NCBI GenBank assembly: GCA_963767645.1
Contig: CAVYEW010000002.1
Span: forward strand, 1 to 64,000
Direction of reading: 5' to 3'
DNA from: DATFDN01 sp963767645
GTDB taxonomy: Bacteria; Pseudomonadota; Alphaproteobacteria; Acetobacterales; Acetobacteraceae
Length of the DNA: 64,000 nucleotides
The notes under the pieces: model-generated
The model's database searches: none
What the model was told of the DNA's origin: nothing
The model's input: the letters and a program-made list of their open reading frames with translations, nothing else
Position numbers and translations under genes: made by a program
Shown here: positions 1 to 9,629 of the stretch, piece after piece
Position numbering within the stretch: the first letter of the stretch is position 1
Layout of the letters: every line of letters starts with the position of its first letter

Positions 1-807
1 CATTGCCAATGTGCCTATCGCGACGAGTATCCCGCTGTTGGAGACGACTGTCGCTATTGCGGCTGCCGCGAGGCCGCCGGCTACGGTGCCGAGCGCCCGT
101 TCGCGGATCCTCTGTCGGACTCGTCGTACGTCGGCCGGGTGACCAATAGGACTGTCAACAGCACCCAGCCCGCTGTGGTCTTCAGAAACAAGGTGGACGC
201 CACAAAGGCGGCGCCCCCAAGCATCAGCACCAGCGCGCCCATGTAGAAGCAGACGATCCGCGCAGGTACCCGTGACGGCGGGCCCGCCGACTCATCGCGT
301 AGCAAGGTGGCGCCTACGAGCACGGCCCACAACCCGCCGACGACCGCCACTCCGGCGCAGATCAGCGCTTGGCCCACGGGCCCCGGCGTAGCGCCATGAA
401 ACGACACCGTGTGATAGCCCGATATGACCACGATGGCGGGTTGAATCGCGGCGAACGCTGCCAGGGGTGCAATCCGCGCAGCGCACTCAGGCCGACCATA
501 ACCGCGATGCAGACCATGAAGAGGGTGGTCGCAAGAGGATGGCCGAAGAGAGACGCAACGCATCAGGATCCCGCCACCGGTATCCCATCCCCGCGTACCG
601 CGGTGCGTACGTCCAGGCGACGATCGCCGGCAGGATTCCAGCGATAACCAGTGCCGCGTCGACTCGCAAAGGCGTGAACTCGGCCACCACCTCTGGAACG
701 AACAGCGGCAACACGACCAGCAGAATCGGCCAGACGCGCTTGATTGTTGTAAGGGCTGTTCCTCAGACTCCTCGCTGGTCGGGGCGAGGGGCTCGATGAG
801 CTCAGGC
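1..807 (-). pseudogene. FUSC-like membrane protein, frameshifted and cut by the window edge
   Basis: The leftward reading gives hydrophobic protein sequence, but only when two frames are joined. One piece (about 714-487) reads LPLFVPEVVAEFTPLRVDAA. A second piece (about 425 down to the edge) has membrane helices and ends in ERALGTVAGGLAAAAIATVV. That ending resembles the FUSC / aromatic-acid exporter family, where a loop beginning with RxRxxGTxxG follows a helix. The gene runs off the left end, so the C-terminus is missing. Family membership is inferred from the pattern of helices and the RALGT motif. The breaks may be true decay or base-calling indels; other genes in this contig also carry indels. 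The stretch looks more like actinobacterial sequence than the rest of the window. Confidence 0.45.
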
Positions 808-1510
808 ATGGCGCGGGGGTTTCTCGCCAGGTAAGAGCGGCCGTTGATCTGAATTACTGTGGCCGGCGATCGAGGCGGTCTCCCTGAGCCGGCTGGGTCT
901 CCCTGCCAAGCGAACCGCAGCTCGATCTCAGCGGGCTCGGCGTAGCGCTTGCGGGCGAAGTGATGGGGGATGATGTCCAAGAACACGCGTTGGGCCGGAT
1001 CCCAGAGCGCGACCCAGCCGATCACGACGATCCCCTGCGAGATGCCCACGACGAGCAAAGCGAGCTGATCCGATCGAGCAGCGTGGAGACGACGATCGTG
1101 CCTAGGAAGATCAGGATTCCGGCCCAGACGGCGATCCGCTCACGATCGGCCAGCGGATTGACGTAGTGCAGCCGGCGCGTGTGGGCGCTCAAATCGGCGC
1201 GGACCGCGGCCCCGACCGCATCCACGTCGGCGCCCAGCCGTTCGGACGCAGGCGCCTGCACGCACAGGGTCGGCGACCGGCCGTCCCGGATCTGTTCCCA
1301 TTCGTCCAGGAGCTAGGCCGCACCTCCTCGCGCAGCGGTCGCTCGGCCACCGGGCGGCATCCAGGGGCACGAACAGATCGTCGATCGCCCCAACGCGGAT
1401 CGCGAGCTCCGGTGCCGGCGATCCGGGAGTGCTTGGGCGCTCAGGTCGGCGAACTCTGCGAGGGCGCCGCGACACCACTTCGGACCATATTCGGCCTGCC
1501 TTCCGGACAC
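808..1510 (-). pseudogene. Hypothetical protein with a C-terminal pair of membrane helices, frameshifted
   Basis: Leftward protein-like sequence can be followed through at least three frames. It starts near 1510 with MSGRQAEYGPKWCRGALAEF and continues in another frame as PELAIRVGAIDDLFVPLDA. It then reads DRERIAVWAGILIFLGTIVV in the 1261-1022 segment and GISQGIVVIGWVALWDP in the next frame. The two last pieces form a helical hairpin, followed by a soluble tail with FARKRYAEPAEIELRFAW. I do not recognise a named family; the soluble head plus a hairpin plus a tail resembles uncharacterised actinobacterial proteins. The break points are probably single-base indels. It lies directly upstream of the FUSC-like fragment on the same strand and may have been its operon partner. 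Confidence 0.35.
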
Positions 1511-1572
1511 ATTGTATCCCCCCGGCCCGGTTGCGAGTCCCTCATTCGCGACTCGACGATCGCGAAGCGACG

Positions 1573-2090
1573 CTAGCGCGAGCCAGGAACTCTGTCAACC
1601 AGCGAGGAGAGCCGGCATCCAAAGGCCACTTCCGATTGGGCCAATATCAAAAGCTCCCCCACCCTGGCTCTGCTACTTCCCGCCGGCACGCCCCTGATGA
1701 GGTAGGGGTGCCTACCGCCCCAATGCGAACGACGGATGTCTCCAGCCAGGGTTGCCTCCGATGTGTACTGGCCGCTGTGAACGTCGACCACGTTCCCCTG
1801 GCGGTTGATGAAGATCGTGGTGGGGAGGCCGACGAACGTGGCGAGCGAGCTCAGCGATGAGGTGGTTGTCTGGTAGCTCGGGTAGCTGACCGGGTGCTGT
1901 CTCAAGAAAGTGCGCGCGTTGCCCGCCGAATCGTCAGTGTCCGCGCCGAGAAATGCGACCTGGCGGCCGTAGCGCAACGCGGCCGAGTGGAAGAGGTGAA
2001 ACTCCTCCTGGCACGGGGTACACCACGAAGCCCAGGCGTTTTCATCGACCGGGTATCCACGCAATTGGCGTAGCCTGGCGGTGTCAGCGC
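1573..2090 (-). pseudogene. TlpA/ResA-like thioredoxin, N-terminus lost at a junction
   Basis: The fragment is a thioredoxin-fold domain of the TlpA/ResA type, normally an exported disulfide reductase. Visible features are the active site WASWCTPC (two Cys with TP between), QVAFLGADTDDSAGNARTFL, the family cis-Pro region GLPTTIFINRQGNVV, and HSGQY near the end. Homology-like sequence starts only about 20 residues before the CxxC, without a signal peptide or start codon. It merges there with the truncated transporter gene on the same strand. The last ~45 codons before the stop at 1573 do not look like the family, so a further frameshift near 1725 is likely. The residue pattern resembles Thermoleophilia/actinobacterial TlpA proteins, which differs from the rest of the window. 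Confidence 0.6.
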
Positions 2091-2987
2091 GGAACCGAGC
2101 AGGCTCGACAAGATCCCCGAGCTGGCCAGCAGCACCATCCCGATCATGAACATCACCGCCAGCCCGGCGGCGAAGTTGCGGTCGCGGAAGAGGCGCGGCG
2201 GCACGAACGGGCGCTCCGCTGTCATGAGATGGACGACGAAGCAGTAGAGGCCGAACCCGCCGAGAACCGCCTCGGTCAGCACCTCGGTCGAGGCAAACCA
2301 GTCCTTGGTATCGCCCCGGTCCAGCATCAGCTGCAAACCGCCGAGTCCGATCGCGAGCACGGCGAAGCCGAACCAGTCGAAGCGCAGCTCCGATTGCGGG
2401 TTCCCTTTCGGCAGCAGCAGCGCCAAGCCGACAGAGGCGAGGATGCCGAAGGGCAGATTGACGAAAAAGACGTAGCGCCAGTTGTACAGCTCGGTCAGGT
2501 AGCCGCCCAAGGTCGGGCCGAGGATCGGGCCGACCATCACGCCCATGCCCCAGATCGCCATCGCCTGACCGCGCCGCTCGGGCGGGTAGATGTTCAGCAT
2601 GGTGGCCTGCGACAAAGGCACCAGCGCGGCGCCGAACAGGCCCTGGATCAGCCGGAACAGCACCATCTCATAAAGCGAGGTGGCGATGCCGCACAGCATG
2701 GAGGCGGCGGTGAAGCCGACCAGGGAGACGACGAACAGCCGGCGTTGCCCGAACCGCGCCGACAACCATCCGACCGGGGCGGTCATGATCGCCGCGGCGA
2801 CGATGTAGGAGGTCAGCACCCAGGTGATCTGGTCGTAGCTCGCCGACAGGCTGCCCTGCATGTAGGGCAGCGCCACGTTGGCGATCGTGGAGTCGAGCGC
2901 CTGCATCAGCGTGGCCACCATCGCGCAGACCGTGATCAGTCCGCGATGCGGCACACGGGTGGGATCGGCGGCGCGCGTGGCAGCCAT
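2080..2987 (-). pseudogene. DHA2-family (EmrB-like) MFS transporter, C-terminus missing
   Basis: A proton-driven drug exporter of the 14-helix DHA2 group. From the ATG at 2987 the first ~300 residues are normal. They show ALDSTIANVALPYMQGSLSA in helix 1, WVLTSYIVAAAIMTAPVGWL, WGMGVMVGPILGPTLGGYL (motif C of antiporters) and WRYVFFVNLPFG. After GMVLLASSGILSSLL (about 2100) the protein turns to nonsense, because the sequence becomes that of the TlpA-like gene. Full family members have about 500 residues, so some 200 are missing. The start lies 8 nt after the stop of the HlyD gene, the usual EmrA-EmrB arrangement. The truncation is either a natural fusion point or, more likely, a misassembly. 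Confidence 0.85.
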
Positions 2988-2995
2988 GGCCGGCC

Positions 2996-4100
2996 TCAGA
3001 ACAGGTCGCTGAGGTGGCGGACGTGGCCGGTGTCGATCGTCACCTCGGCACTCATGCCGGCCGACAGCGGGGGTGCGTCCTTGACCGGCTCCACCGTGAC
3101 CCGTAGCGGCACGCGCTGCACCACCTTGACCCAGTTCCCGGACGAGTTCTCGGCCGGCAGGACCGAGAATTGCTGATCGGTCGCGGGGGCGATGCTCTGC
3201 ACCTCGCCGTGCCAGGTGATGCCTGGGTAGGAATCGATGGTGATCGTGGCCGGATCACCGGGGCGGGCGTAGGTCAGCGCCGTCTCCTTCGGCTCGGCCG
3301 CGATCCAGAAATTCGTCCCCACCAATCCGAACGCGGCCGTGCCGGCTGGCAGGACCTGGCCGAGCTGCAGCTTGCTCACCTGGGTCGCGGTGCCCTCGAA
3401 CGGCGCGCGCACGACCGCATGGCTCATCTGGCGCTGCGCCTCTCCGAGCTGCGCCAGCGCGGTCTTGTAGGCGGGCATCTCAGTCACCGGCAGGTCGGCA
3501 TTGCCGCCGAGCTTGGCCAGCGCCTGCTTCACTTGCGCCTGGGCCGAGCCGAGCTGCGCCTGGTCGGCCAGCAGCTTGTAGCGCGCCTCGTCGTATTGCT
3601 GGGGCGGCATGGCATGTGTCTTCACCAGCTCGGCGGCCCGCTGATAGGTGGCTTGGTCGCCTTGGACCAGGGCGGCCTGCGCCGCCTGGGCCTGGAGCGC
3701 CCGCTGGTAGTCGGCCTTCAGGCCGTCGAGATCGAGCCGCGTCTGCTCCAGGCCCGCACGCGCCTGATCCACCGCGAGCTGGAATTTCAGGGGATCGAGG
3801 CGGAACAGGACCTGCCCCGCCTTGACCTGCTCGCCGTCACGAACCGCGATGTCCTGGACAACCCCGGAGACGTCGGTGGAGACATTCAGGACGTCGGCCT
3901 GGACGTAGGAATCAGTGGTGGTGGCGTAGCGCCCTCCGGACAGCCAGTACCAGAGCCCGCCGATCAGCAGCACCAGAGCGGCACCGCCCATCAGCGCGAA
4001 CCGGATCAGGCCGCGCCGCGCGCGAAGACGAGCGTCCCTCGGGCTCGGGCGCGGGCAGAACGTCGGGCCGCGGCGGCGCCGGCGTCTGATTGGGTGGCAT
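2996..4100 (-). CDS. HlyD/EmrA-type membrane fusion protein (one frameshift near 4015)
   Basis: This is the periplasmic adaptor that links an inner-membrane DHA2 exporter to an outer-membrane channel. It has one N-terminal membrane helix (FALMGGAALVLLIGGLWYWL), then TTDSYVQADVLNVSTDVSGV, the standard start of the EmrA lipoyl half. A long Ala/Gln-rich coiled coil follows, then the second lipoyl half (APFEGTATQVSKLQLGQV) and a beta-barrel ending in LSAGMSAEVTIDT. The best start is ATG at 4100 (MPPNQTPAPPRPDVLPAPEP). That frame meets the main frame only if two bases are added in the alternating GC run at 4011-4022, so I read a dinucleotide deletion there. It lies 8 nt before the EmrB-like gene and after the FUSC gene, forming an efflux operon. 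Confidence 0.85.
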
Positions 4101-4251
4101 ACCGGACGATCGAGGCGGGTACGTTCGGCCGTCGTCATTCCCTCGGGCATCAGGACAACGTCCCTGGATAATCGTAAGCAAAGCATATAGTGACCGACTT
4201 TACAAAGCAGCCATGCGCCCGCTCCGGGGCGGGCATGCGCTCGATGCGGAT

Positions 4252-5358
4252 TCACCGCGTCGTGCATCCATCGCCCGCCCGCTTTTCCAGCGTGCGCACG
4301 GCCAACTGGCCCGCGACCGCGACCAGGGCGCCGACCACCGTCGCCAGTGCGCGATGGGCGGCAATTATCGGCTCTGGCAGACCCGCCAGGGCGAAGCCGA
4401 GCACTACGTAGGCAGTCACGCCGACGCTGAAGACGGCATAATTCACGAATTGCAGCGCGTAGCAGGCCCAGGCCGCCACGATACCCAAGCCGATCACCGT
4501 TCCCGGCGCGGGCTGGGCCAGGGCGGCGAACAAGGTGACGGCTCCCGCGCCCGCGAAGGTGCCGATGCTGCGGGCCAAGGCGCGGCCGAGCGTGACCTGC
4601 AAACCGCCCCAGCGCAGGACCAGCAGCACCGTCATCGGCACCCAATAGCCGTTTTCCAGCCCGACCAGCCGGAACACCACGACCGCCGCCGCCACCGAGA
4701 GGCCGAGGGCAAGGCAGTAGCGCAACCGCGCCGAATGGAGCTCGGCGGCCCGGCCGAGCGTGCGCCACGCCTCCGCCAGGGTGCGGGGCGGCAACTGCTC
4801 GTTCGGCGGCGCCATGTTGGCGAACGGGCGGGGGAACAGAAGCCACAGGCCGGTGACAACGGCGATCTGCACCATGCCGCCGGCCAGCACGAGCCCGGCG
4901 CGTTCCGCGGCGTGCGGCAGGTCGTCGGGAAAGGTCGTCGCGATCACCAGCGCCACCGCGCACTGGAGCAGCACCCACCAACTCGCGGTGCCGAGCGCGG
5001 TGAACAGCCCGAGCGCAAATCCCCAGAGGCCGGCGGTGCCCGCCTCGATGCCCGGAATGCCGCTGACCAGGGTGCCGATCGCCGCCGAGATGCTGGTTCC
5101 GATAGCGGCCAGCAGCATCGGCGCGGCGCGCAGGCGCGTCAGGTGCTGGAACGCTCCGAAGCCGACCACCAGCGCCCCGCCGGCGGCGATCAGCCCCTCC
5201 AGGGAATGGTCGGTGAGCTGGCCCGCGGCCAGCACGATGGCGATGGCCGGCAGGCAGTACAGCGCCGCGACCGGCTCGAAGCGGGACCAATCGCAGGTCA
5301 GCGCGTCATGGGCCGCCGCGCGCAGCACGCCGGGAGAAGGAGGCTGGTCGCACGCCAT
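4252..5358 (-). CDS. FUSC family membrane protein
   Basis: A membrane protein of the fusaric-acid-resistance/aromatic-acid-efflux superfamily, about 368 residues from the ATG at 5358 (MACDQPPSPGVLRAAAHDAL). It has two blocks of about five hydrophobic helices. The first runs from AALYCLPAIAIVLAAGQLTD to VVTGLWLLFPRPF. A soluble linker follows, and then a second block with ENGYWVPMTVLLVLRWGG and ARSIGTFAGAGAVTLFAAL; the GYWVPMT segment and the Arg-rich turn are typical of FUSC. An earlier ATG at 5478 is possible but would add a Pro/Ala-rich stretch without similarity. It is first in a leftward operon with the HlyD and DHA2 genes, so a role in exporting weak acids or aromatics is plausible; the substrate is unknown. 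Confidence 0.8.
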   Translation of the reverse strand: MACDQPPSPGVLRAAAHDALTCDWSRFEPVAALYCLPAIAIVLAAGQLTDHSLEGLIAAGGALVVGFGAFQHLTRLRAAPMLLAAIGTSISAAIGTLVSGIPGIEAGTAGLWGFALGLFTALGTASWWVLLQCAVALVIATTFPDDLPHAAERAGLVLAGGMVQIAVVTGLWLLFPRPFANMAPPNEQLPPRTLAEAWRTLGRAAELHSARLRYCLALGLSVAAAVVVFRLVGLENGYWVPMTVLLVLRWGGLQVTLGRALARSIGTFAGAGAVTLFAALAQPAPGTVIGLGIVAAWACYALQFVNYAVFSVGVTAYVVLGFALAGLPEPIIAAHRALATVVGALVAVAGQLAVRTLEKRAGDGCTTR

Positions 5359-5539
5359 AGCGCCCTGACGCGCCGCCGTCCCGGCGGTTGCAGCGGGCGC
5401 GGCAGCGTGAGGCAGCGGCGCAAGGATACGCTTCGCTCCGAGATCCGCCGGGGTCCCGCCGCGCCGGAAACGGTTCATCAATCCCTTCCCTGCTAAGAGG
5501 CCCAGACGCGCCGCCCTGGCGCGCTTCGGAAGGCCCGCA

Positions 5540-6085
5540 ATGAAGACGCGCGCGCTGCTTGCGTTGCTGATGTTCTCATCTGCCCCTGCCTGGGCCAAGC
5601 CGCCGGACGACGTCCGGATCTGGACGGTGACGCTGCGCAACGCGGATGGCGATGTGTGGTGCGAAGCAACGGCGCTCGGCCGGGACGAGCTAGGCGGTCT
5701 CTATACGATGGCGTTCCGGCTGACCGATGCCGGCGTCGATCTCGCCCTGTCCTATGACGGCGAGGCCGGCGAGGCCGGCCAGGTGGCGATCAGTCTCAAC
5801 TCCTGGGCGGCGGCAAGCGCGGCGGTGGCGGTTCGCGGCAGCATGGATCGCGACTATCTCGGGCGGACGCGGCACCAGGCGACGGTGATCGCGCCGATCT
5901 CCGCCGACCTGTTCACGACCACGCTCGCGCCCGCCATGCGGCAATCGCGCACCCTCACCGTGCAGCTTGGCACGCGCCGTTTCGGCATGGCGCTGTATCG
6001 GTTCGACGGCGCGCTGCATGGGCTGACGCGCTGCCTGGAAGCGATGCGCCAACTGCGGTCCGGTCAGGGCGCTCCGCTGCCCTAG
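5540..6085 (+). CDS. Exported hypothetical protein
   Basis: A 181-residue protein with a clear Sec signal peptide: MKTR, a hydrophobic core, then APAWAK with a cleavage site after AWA. The mature part contains VRIWTVTLRNADGDVWCEAT and is rich in short beta-type segments. It has two Cys (one in GDVWCEA, one in LTRCLEA) that could form a disulfide in the periplasm. I do not recognise a family. It is divergent from the FUSC operon. Its TAG stop is also the first bases of a palindromic repeat element, so the original C-terminus may have been changed when that element arrived. Confidence 0.7.
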   Translation: MKTRALLALLMFSSAPAWAKPPDDVRIWTVTLRNADGDVWCEATALGRDELGGLYTMAFRLTDAGVDLALSYDGEAGEAGQVAISLNSWAAASAAVAVRGSMDRDYLGRTRHQATVIAPISADLFTTTLAPAMRQSRTLTVQLGTRRFGMALYRFDGALHGLTRCLEAMRQLRSGQGAPLP

Positions 6086-6151
6086 TGCGTTTTCAGGCTG
6101 ACTGTATCGACGCGCCGTTTCACCCCTCCCCTGTCCCCTCCCCTTGCAAGG

Positions 6152-7348
6152 CAGGGTTATCGCATTTGGCTCAGGAGGGAGAAGAGGTAGGCGTCCTCCC
6201 ATCCGGCGCGTTTGATTTTGCGCCGGATGGAGGCTTTGTAGGTGTTGGACTGGAGGAGGTTGAGGGCGAGGCGGCGCAGCAGGGCAAGGTTTTCTGCGCC
6301 GTGGTCTTTGCGGGTGCGGGCGCGGTCTTCGTCGAGCGCCACGTCGAGCAGCCAATGCTGCTGGTTTTCGATGCTCCAATGCGCGCGCACGATGCGCAGC
6401 GCCTCGGTGGCGGGGAGCACGCGCGAGAGGACGAAGTAGCGGCTCTGCCGCTGCTCGGTTTGGCCGGTCTGGCGGAGGCTGTCGATCCGTGCCACGGCGG
6501 CGAGGCTGGCGAAGTGGAAGCGTTGGGGCCAGTCCGCCGGCACTGCCATCACGGCCGCCTGGCGCCGCTCGCGCCTGCCATGTAGGGGCTTTTCGGTGCC
6601 CTCGGTGGCGCCCGCGGCGACACCGGCCAGCAGGTCCTTGGCCTGCTGGTAGAGCGGTCCGCGATTGCCTTTGAGCGCCAGCACGTAGTCGCCCCCCTGC
6701 TGGCGGATCGCCCGGGCCATCTTGCGTGTGCTGTGCAGGGCATCGGCGGTTACGGTGGTGGCCTGCAGGTCCAGCAGGGCCACCAGGGCTAGGGCGGCGG
6801 TGACCTCGCTGCGTCCTGGGGCGTGCTGCTGGGCCAGCACCAGGCGCTGATCGGTGGCCCAGGCGGTGACCAGATGCAGCGGCGTGGCCTTGGCGCCGCT
6901 CTCGAAGGCGCCGGCGAGGGACTTGCCGTCCAGGGCCACGCACTGCCCCGCCGTGCCAACCTGGCCCGACAGATGCGCGGCAAAGGCCGCCGTGAACCTG
7001 CGGAATGCCGCCGCGAACGGCACCGGGTCGAGCAGCCGGAACACCCGGCTGAACGTGTCGTGGCTCGGAATGCCGTGGCGCAGCCGCAGCACCTGCCGCA
7101 GCACCGCTTCTTTGGCACAGCCGAACTCGGCCATGTCCTCGCAGCTTTCCGCTCCGCACAGCACCGCCGCGAAGGCAATAAACAGCAACTCCGACAGATC
7201 ATGTCGCGCATTGCGCGCACGCGGTTCGGGCACGCTGGCAAAGAATAGACCCAGGGCTTGCATCGGGGACCTCCGCCGAACAGAAGTCCGATGCACCTGT
7301 CACTTCGATCGCGCCGCTACACCCTTAGCGCCATATGCGATCGCCCTG
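6152..7348 (-). mobile_element. ISAs1-family insertion sequence
   Basis: The element is about 1.2 kb, the usual size for ISAs1. It is bounded by imperfect inverted repeats, AGGGTTATCGCATTTGGC at the left and the complement of GCCATATGCGATCGCCCT at the right (15 of 18 positions agree). It carries one transposase gene nearly end to end. Flanks share GCAAGG, but no exact target duplication can be fixed because the target is itself a palindrome. A second, strongly corrupted copy lies at 61742-62476. Confidence 0.88.
6157..7263 (-). CDS. ISAs1-family transposase
   Basis: A DDE transposase of 368 residues from the ATG at 7263; a GTG at 7296 would add 11 residues. The N-terminal part (GLFFASVPEPRARNARHDL) is the domain that precedes the catalytic core in ISAs1 / H-repeat proteins. 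The core shows CVALDGKSLAGAF (first Asp), TVTADALHSTRKMARAI (second Asp) with GGDYVLALKGNRGPLY, and the C-terminal HWSIENQQHWLLDVALDED, which holds the catalytic Glu. The frame is intact, so this copy could be active. Its end nearly coincides with the left inverted repeat. Confidence 0.92.
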   Translation of the reverse strand: MQALGLFFASVPEPRARNARHDLSELLFIAFAAVLCGAESCEDMAEFGCAKEAVLRQVLRLRHGIPSHDTFSRVFRLLDPVPFAAAFRRFTAAFAAHLSGQVGTAGQCVALDGKSLAGAFESGAKATPLHLVTAWATDQRLVLAQQHAPGRSEVTAALALVALLDLQATTVTADALHSTRKMARAIRQQGGDYVLALKGNRGPLYQQAKDLLAGVAAGATEGTEKPLHGRRERRQAAVMAVPADWPQRFHFASLAAVARIDSLRQTGQTEQRQSRYFVLSRVLPATEALRIVRAHWSIENQQHWLLDVALDEDRARTRKDHGAENLALLRRLALNLLQSNTYKASIRRKIKRAGWEDAYLFSLLSQMR

Positions 7349-7554
7349 CCCGCAAGGGGAGGGGGAGTGGACAACTCCCCCTCCCCTTGCGGGAGGGGGC
7401 CGGGGGGAGGGATACGCCGGCGGTTCCAATCTGAGTGAAACGCCCTAGCACCGCGCCGAGCCGACACTCCTGGCCGTCAACCCAAACCGGTCTTTCGCAC
7501 CGGACTTCGGTGCTTCTGCACCAGCCAGCCGAATGGCAGGGACCCAGGCCCGCT

Positions 7555-9459
7555 TCAGATCTCCACCTCCAATCCCACCTCCACCACCTGCGAGGTCGGC
7601 ACGCCGAAAGAGGCAGCCGGGAGGTTGGCATTGAGGTGCATCGCCGCGAACAGTCCCTTTCTCCATACCGACATGCCCGGAACGTTCCCGCGCGGGACGA
7701 CCATTACCCGGCGGAAGTAGTAAGTGATCTGCTCCGGGTCGATGCCGCGCAGGCTGGGCTCGCGGCAGGCCAGTGCCAGCCCGTCCATGACATTGGGCTG
7801 TTCCATGAAGCCGAAATGCAGCAGCACCCGGGTTATCCCGGAGCCGAGCGGCACCAGCTTGATGCGCCGATCCCGCTCCACCCGCGGCGTATCGGTGATA
7901 GTGGTGGAGACCAGCAGCACGCGTTCATGCAGCACGCGATTGTGCCGCAGATGATGGGTCAGCGCGAGCGGGATCCCGGAGCTTGCGGCGGTGAAGATCG
8001 CCGCGGCACCGGGCAGCCGCACGGGCGGGTTTTGAAACACCCACGATACGAACTCGTCCTCGCGTTGGCGCAGACCCGAGCGTTGCTGCTCCAGCATCAA
8101 CCAGCCGGTTCGCCAGGTCAGCATCAGAAAGGCGATGAGGCAGGCGAGCAGCAGCGGGAACCAGCCGCCCTCCAACAGCTTGGTCGCGTTGGCGGCGACG
8201 AAGATCAGGTCGATGATCAGGAACGCCCCGTTCACCGCAGCCACGGCGAGCGGGTTGTAGCCCCATTGCAGCGCGACCAGGGCCGCCAGCACCGTTGTCA
8301 CCGCCATCAGCAGGGAGACGGCGATCCCGTATGCCCCCCCGAGCGCATCGGAAGAGCCGAATGTCAGCACGGCCGCGAGCGTGCCTGCGGCGAGCAGCCA
8401 GTTCACCACCGGCATGTAGATCTGCCCTTTTTCGTGACTGGCCGTATGCAGTACCCGCATCCGGGGCAGGAAGCCGAGCTGGATCGCTTGCTGGGTGAGC
8501 GAGTACGCGCCGGAAATGATGGCCTGCGAGGCGATGATCGTGGCGAGGGTGGCGAACACCACCATCGGATAATGTGCCCAGCCCGGTGCCAGAAGGTAGA
8601 ACGGATTCTCAATGCCTTGGGGATCGGCCAGCAGGAGCGCGCCCTGGCCGAAATAGTTGAGCGCCAGGGCCGGCAGCACTACGGCAAACCAGCCGAGGCG
8701 GATCGGCAGGCGCCCGAAATGGCCCATATCGGCATACATCGCCTCGCCCCCGGTGACGGCGAGGAAGGCAGCGCCGAGCACGGCGAAGCCGATCCCTGGT
8801 CCCACGTGAAGAAGATAGAACACCGCATGATGCGGGCTGAGCGCGCCGAGGATCATCGGCGACCGCGCGATTCCGCGCAGGCCGAGCACGCCGATCGCGA
8901 CAAACCACAACAGCATCACCGGTCCGAAGATCCTGCCGATGAACTCCGTGCCCTTGCGTTGGACCAGGAACAGGCCGATCAGAATGACGATGCTGATAGG
9001 CACGACCATCCGGGTCAGTTGCGGCGCGTCGAGCTTCAGACCCTCGACGGCGCTGAGCACCGAGATCGCCGGCGTGATCACGCCGTCGCCGTAGAGCAGC
9101 GCCGCCCCGATCAGGCCGACGATGAGCAGGAAGGCACGCCAGCTTCCGGCCGGCGCATGCCTGGCGTTGAGCAGTGCGAGCAGCGCCACGATGCCGCCCT
9201 CGCCGTGGTTGTCGGCGCGCATGATGAGGATGGCGTATTTCAGCGAGACGATCAGGATCAGCGACCACAGGATCACCGATACGATGCCCATGATGGTGTC
9301 CGGCGACAGCGTCCCGCCCGCCTGCGCCGCCTGCTTGAACGCATAGAGCGGGCTCGTGCCGATGTCGCCGTAGACGATGCCGAGCGCGGCAAGCGCGGCG
9401 GCGGCAGGCAGACGTGGGGTGGCAGACCTGGGCAATGCCGCCTCGAGCGTCCGTGCCAT
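7555..9459 (-). CDS. kup: Kup potassium uptake protein
   Basis: A K+/H+ symporter in the inner membrane, about 634 residues from the ATG at 9459, which follows a GGGAGGAAG ribosome site; a start 13 codons earlier is less likely. The signature LGIVYGDIGTSPLYAFKQA is at the N-terminus, followed by about twelve helices. They include RADNHGEGGIVALLALL and YGDGVITPAISVLSAVEGL, both typical of Kup. The C-terminal soluble domain has VLLVSTTITDTPRV and ends in VEVGLEVEI. Length and order are normal. It is divergent from the CoA-transferase gene, with about 170 nt between them for promoters. It probably serves potassium uptake at low or acidic pH, as is known for the family. Confidence 0.96.
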   Translation of the reverse strand: MARTLEAALPRSATPRLPAAAALAALGIVYGDIGTSPLYAFKQAAQAGGTLSPDTIMGIVSVILWSLILIVSLKYAILIMRADNHGEGGIVALLALLNARHAPAGSWRAFLLIVGLIGAALLYGDGVITPAISVLSAVEGLKLDAPQLTRMVVPISIVILIGLFLVQRKGTEFIGRIFGPVMLLWFVAIGVLGLRGIARSPMILGALSPHHAVFYLLHVGPGIGFAVLGAAFLAVTGGEAMYADMGHFGRLPIRLGWFAVVLPALALNYFGQGALLLADPQGIENPFYLLAPGWAHYPMVVFATLATIIASQAIISGAYSLTQQAIQLGFLPRMRVLHTASHEKGQIYMPVVNWLLAAGTLAAVLTFGSSDALGGAYGIAVSLLMAVTTVLAALVALQWGYNPLAVAAVNGAFLIIDLIFVAANATKLLEGGWFPLLLACLIAFLMLTWRTGWLMLEQQRSGLRQREDEFVSWVFQNPPVRLPGAAAIFTAASSGIPLALTHHLRHNRVLHERVLLVSTTITDTPRVERDRRIKLVPLGSGITRVLLHFGFMEQPNVMDGLALACREPSLRGIDPEQITYYFRRVMVVPRGNVPGMSVWRKGLFAAMHLNANLPAASFGVPTSQVVEVGLEVEI

Positions 9460-9629
9460 TCCCGCTTCCTCCCGCGCGTTCGCGTCAGCCTGGACCAAAA
9501 TGCGGCGGCCTGAAAGCCGCTGCCGGCTGCACGCCGCACCAAGCCGCAGTGCCGCGTAGCAGTGCGCCGCAAGCGCAGGGCGCCCCCAGGCTTGCCGTAA
9601 AGCGGCAATCGCGGGGAGAGTGGGGCGCC

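Larger units (their letters stand above)
6083..7450. repeat. Palindromic repeat element, split by an insertion sequence
   Basis: The outer parts 6083-6151 and 7349-7450 together match, in reverse orientation, the uninterrupted element at 24781-24937. Both copies share one end CTAGTGCGTTTTCAG and the other end GGCGGTTCCA followed by CTGAGTGAAACG. Between the ends both have two GC-rich stem-loops built on CCCCTCCC / GGGAGGGG. The ISAs1-type element sits inside the first stem-loop, between CCCCTTGCAAGG and CCCGCAAGGGG. Confidence 0.85.

Noticed and set aside
2996..5290. One 764-residue protein joining HlyD to an upstream Arg/Gly-rich part
   Set aside because: The upstream part is the FUSC gene read in a wrong frame; HlyD starts near 4100 after correcting a GC-run deletion.
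7445..9513. Long rightward frames opposite kup and other genes (His/Arg/Gln-rich)
   Set aside because: They are antisense shadows of GC-rich genes, without family motifs or ribosome sites.
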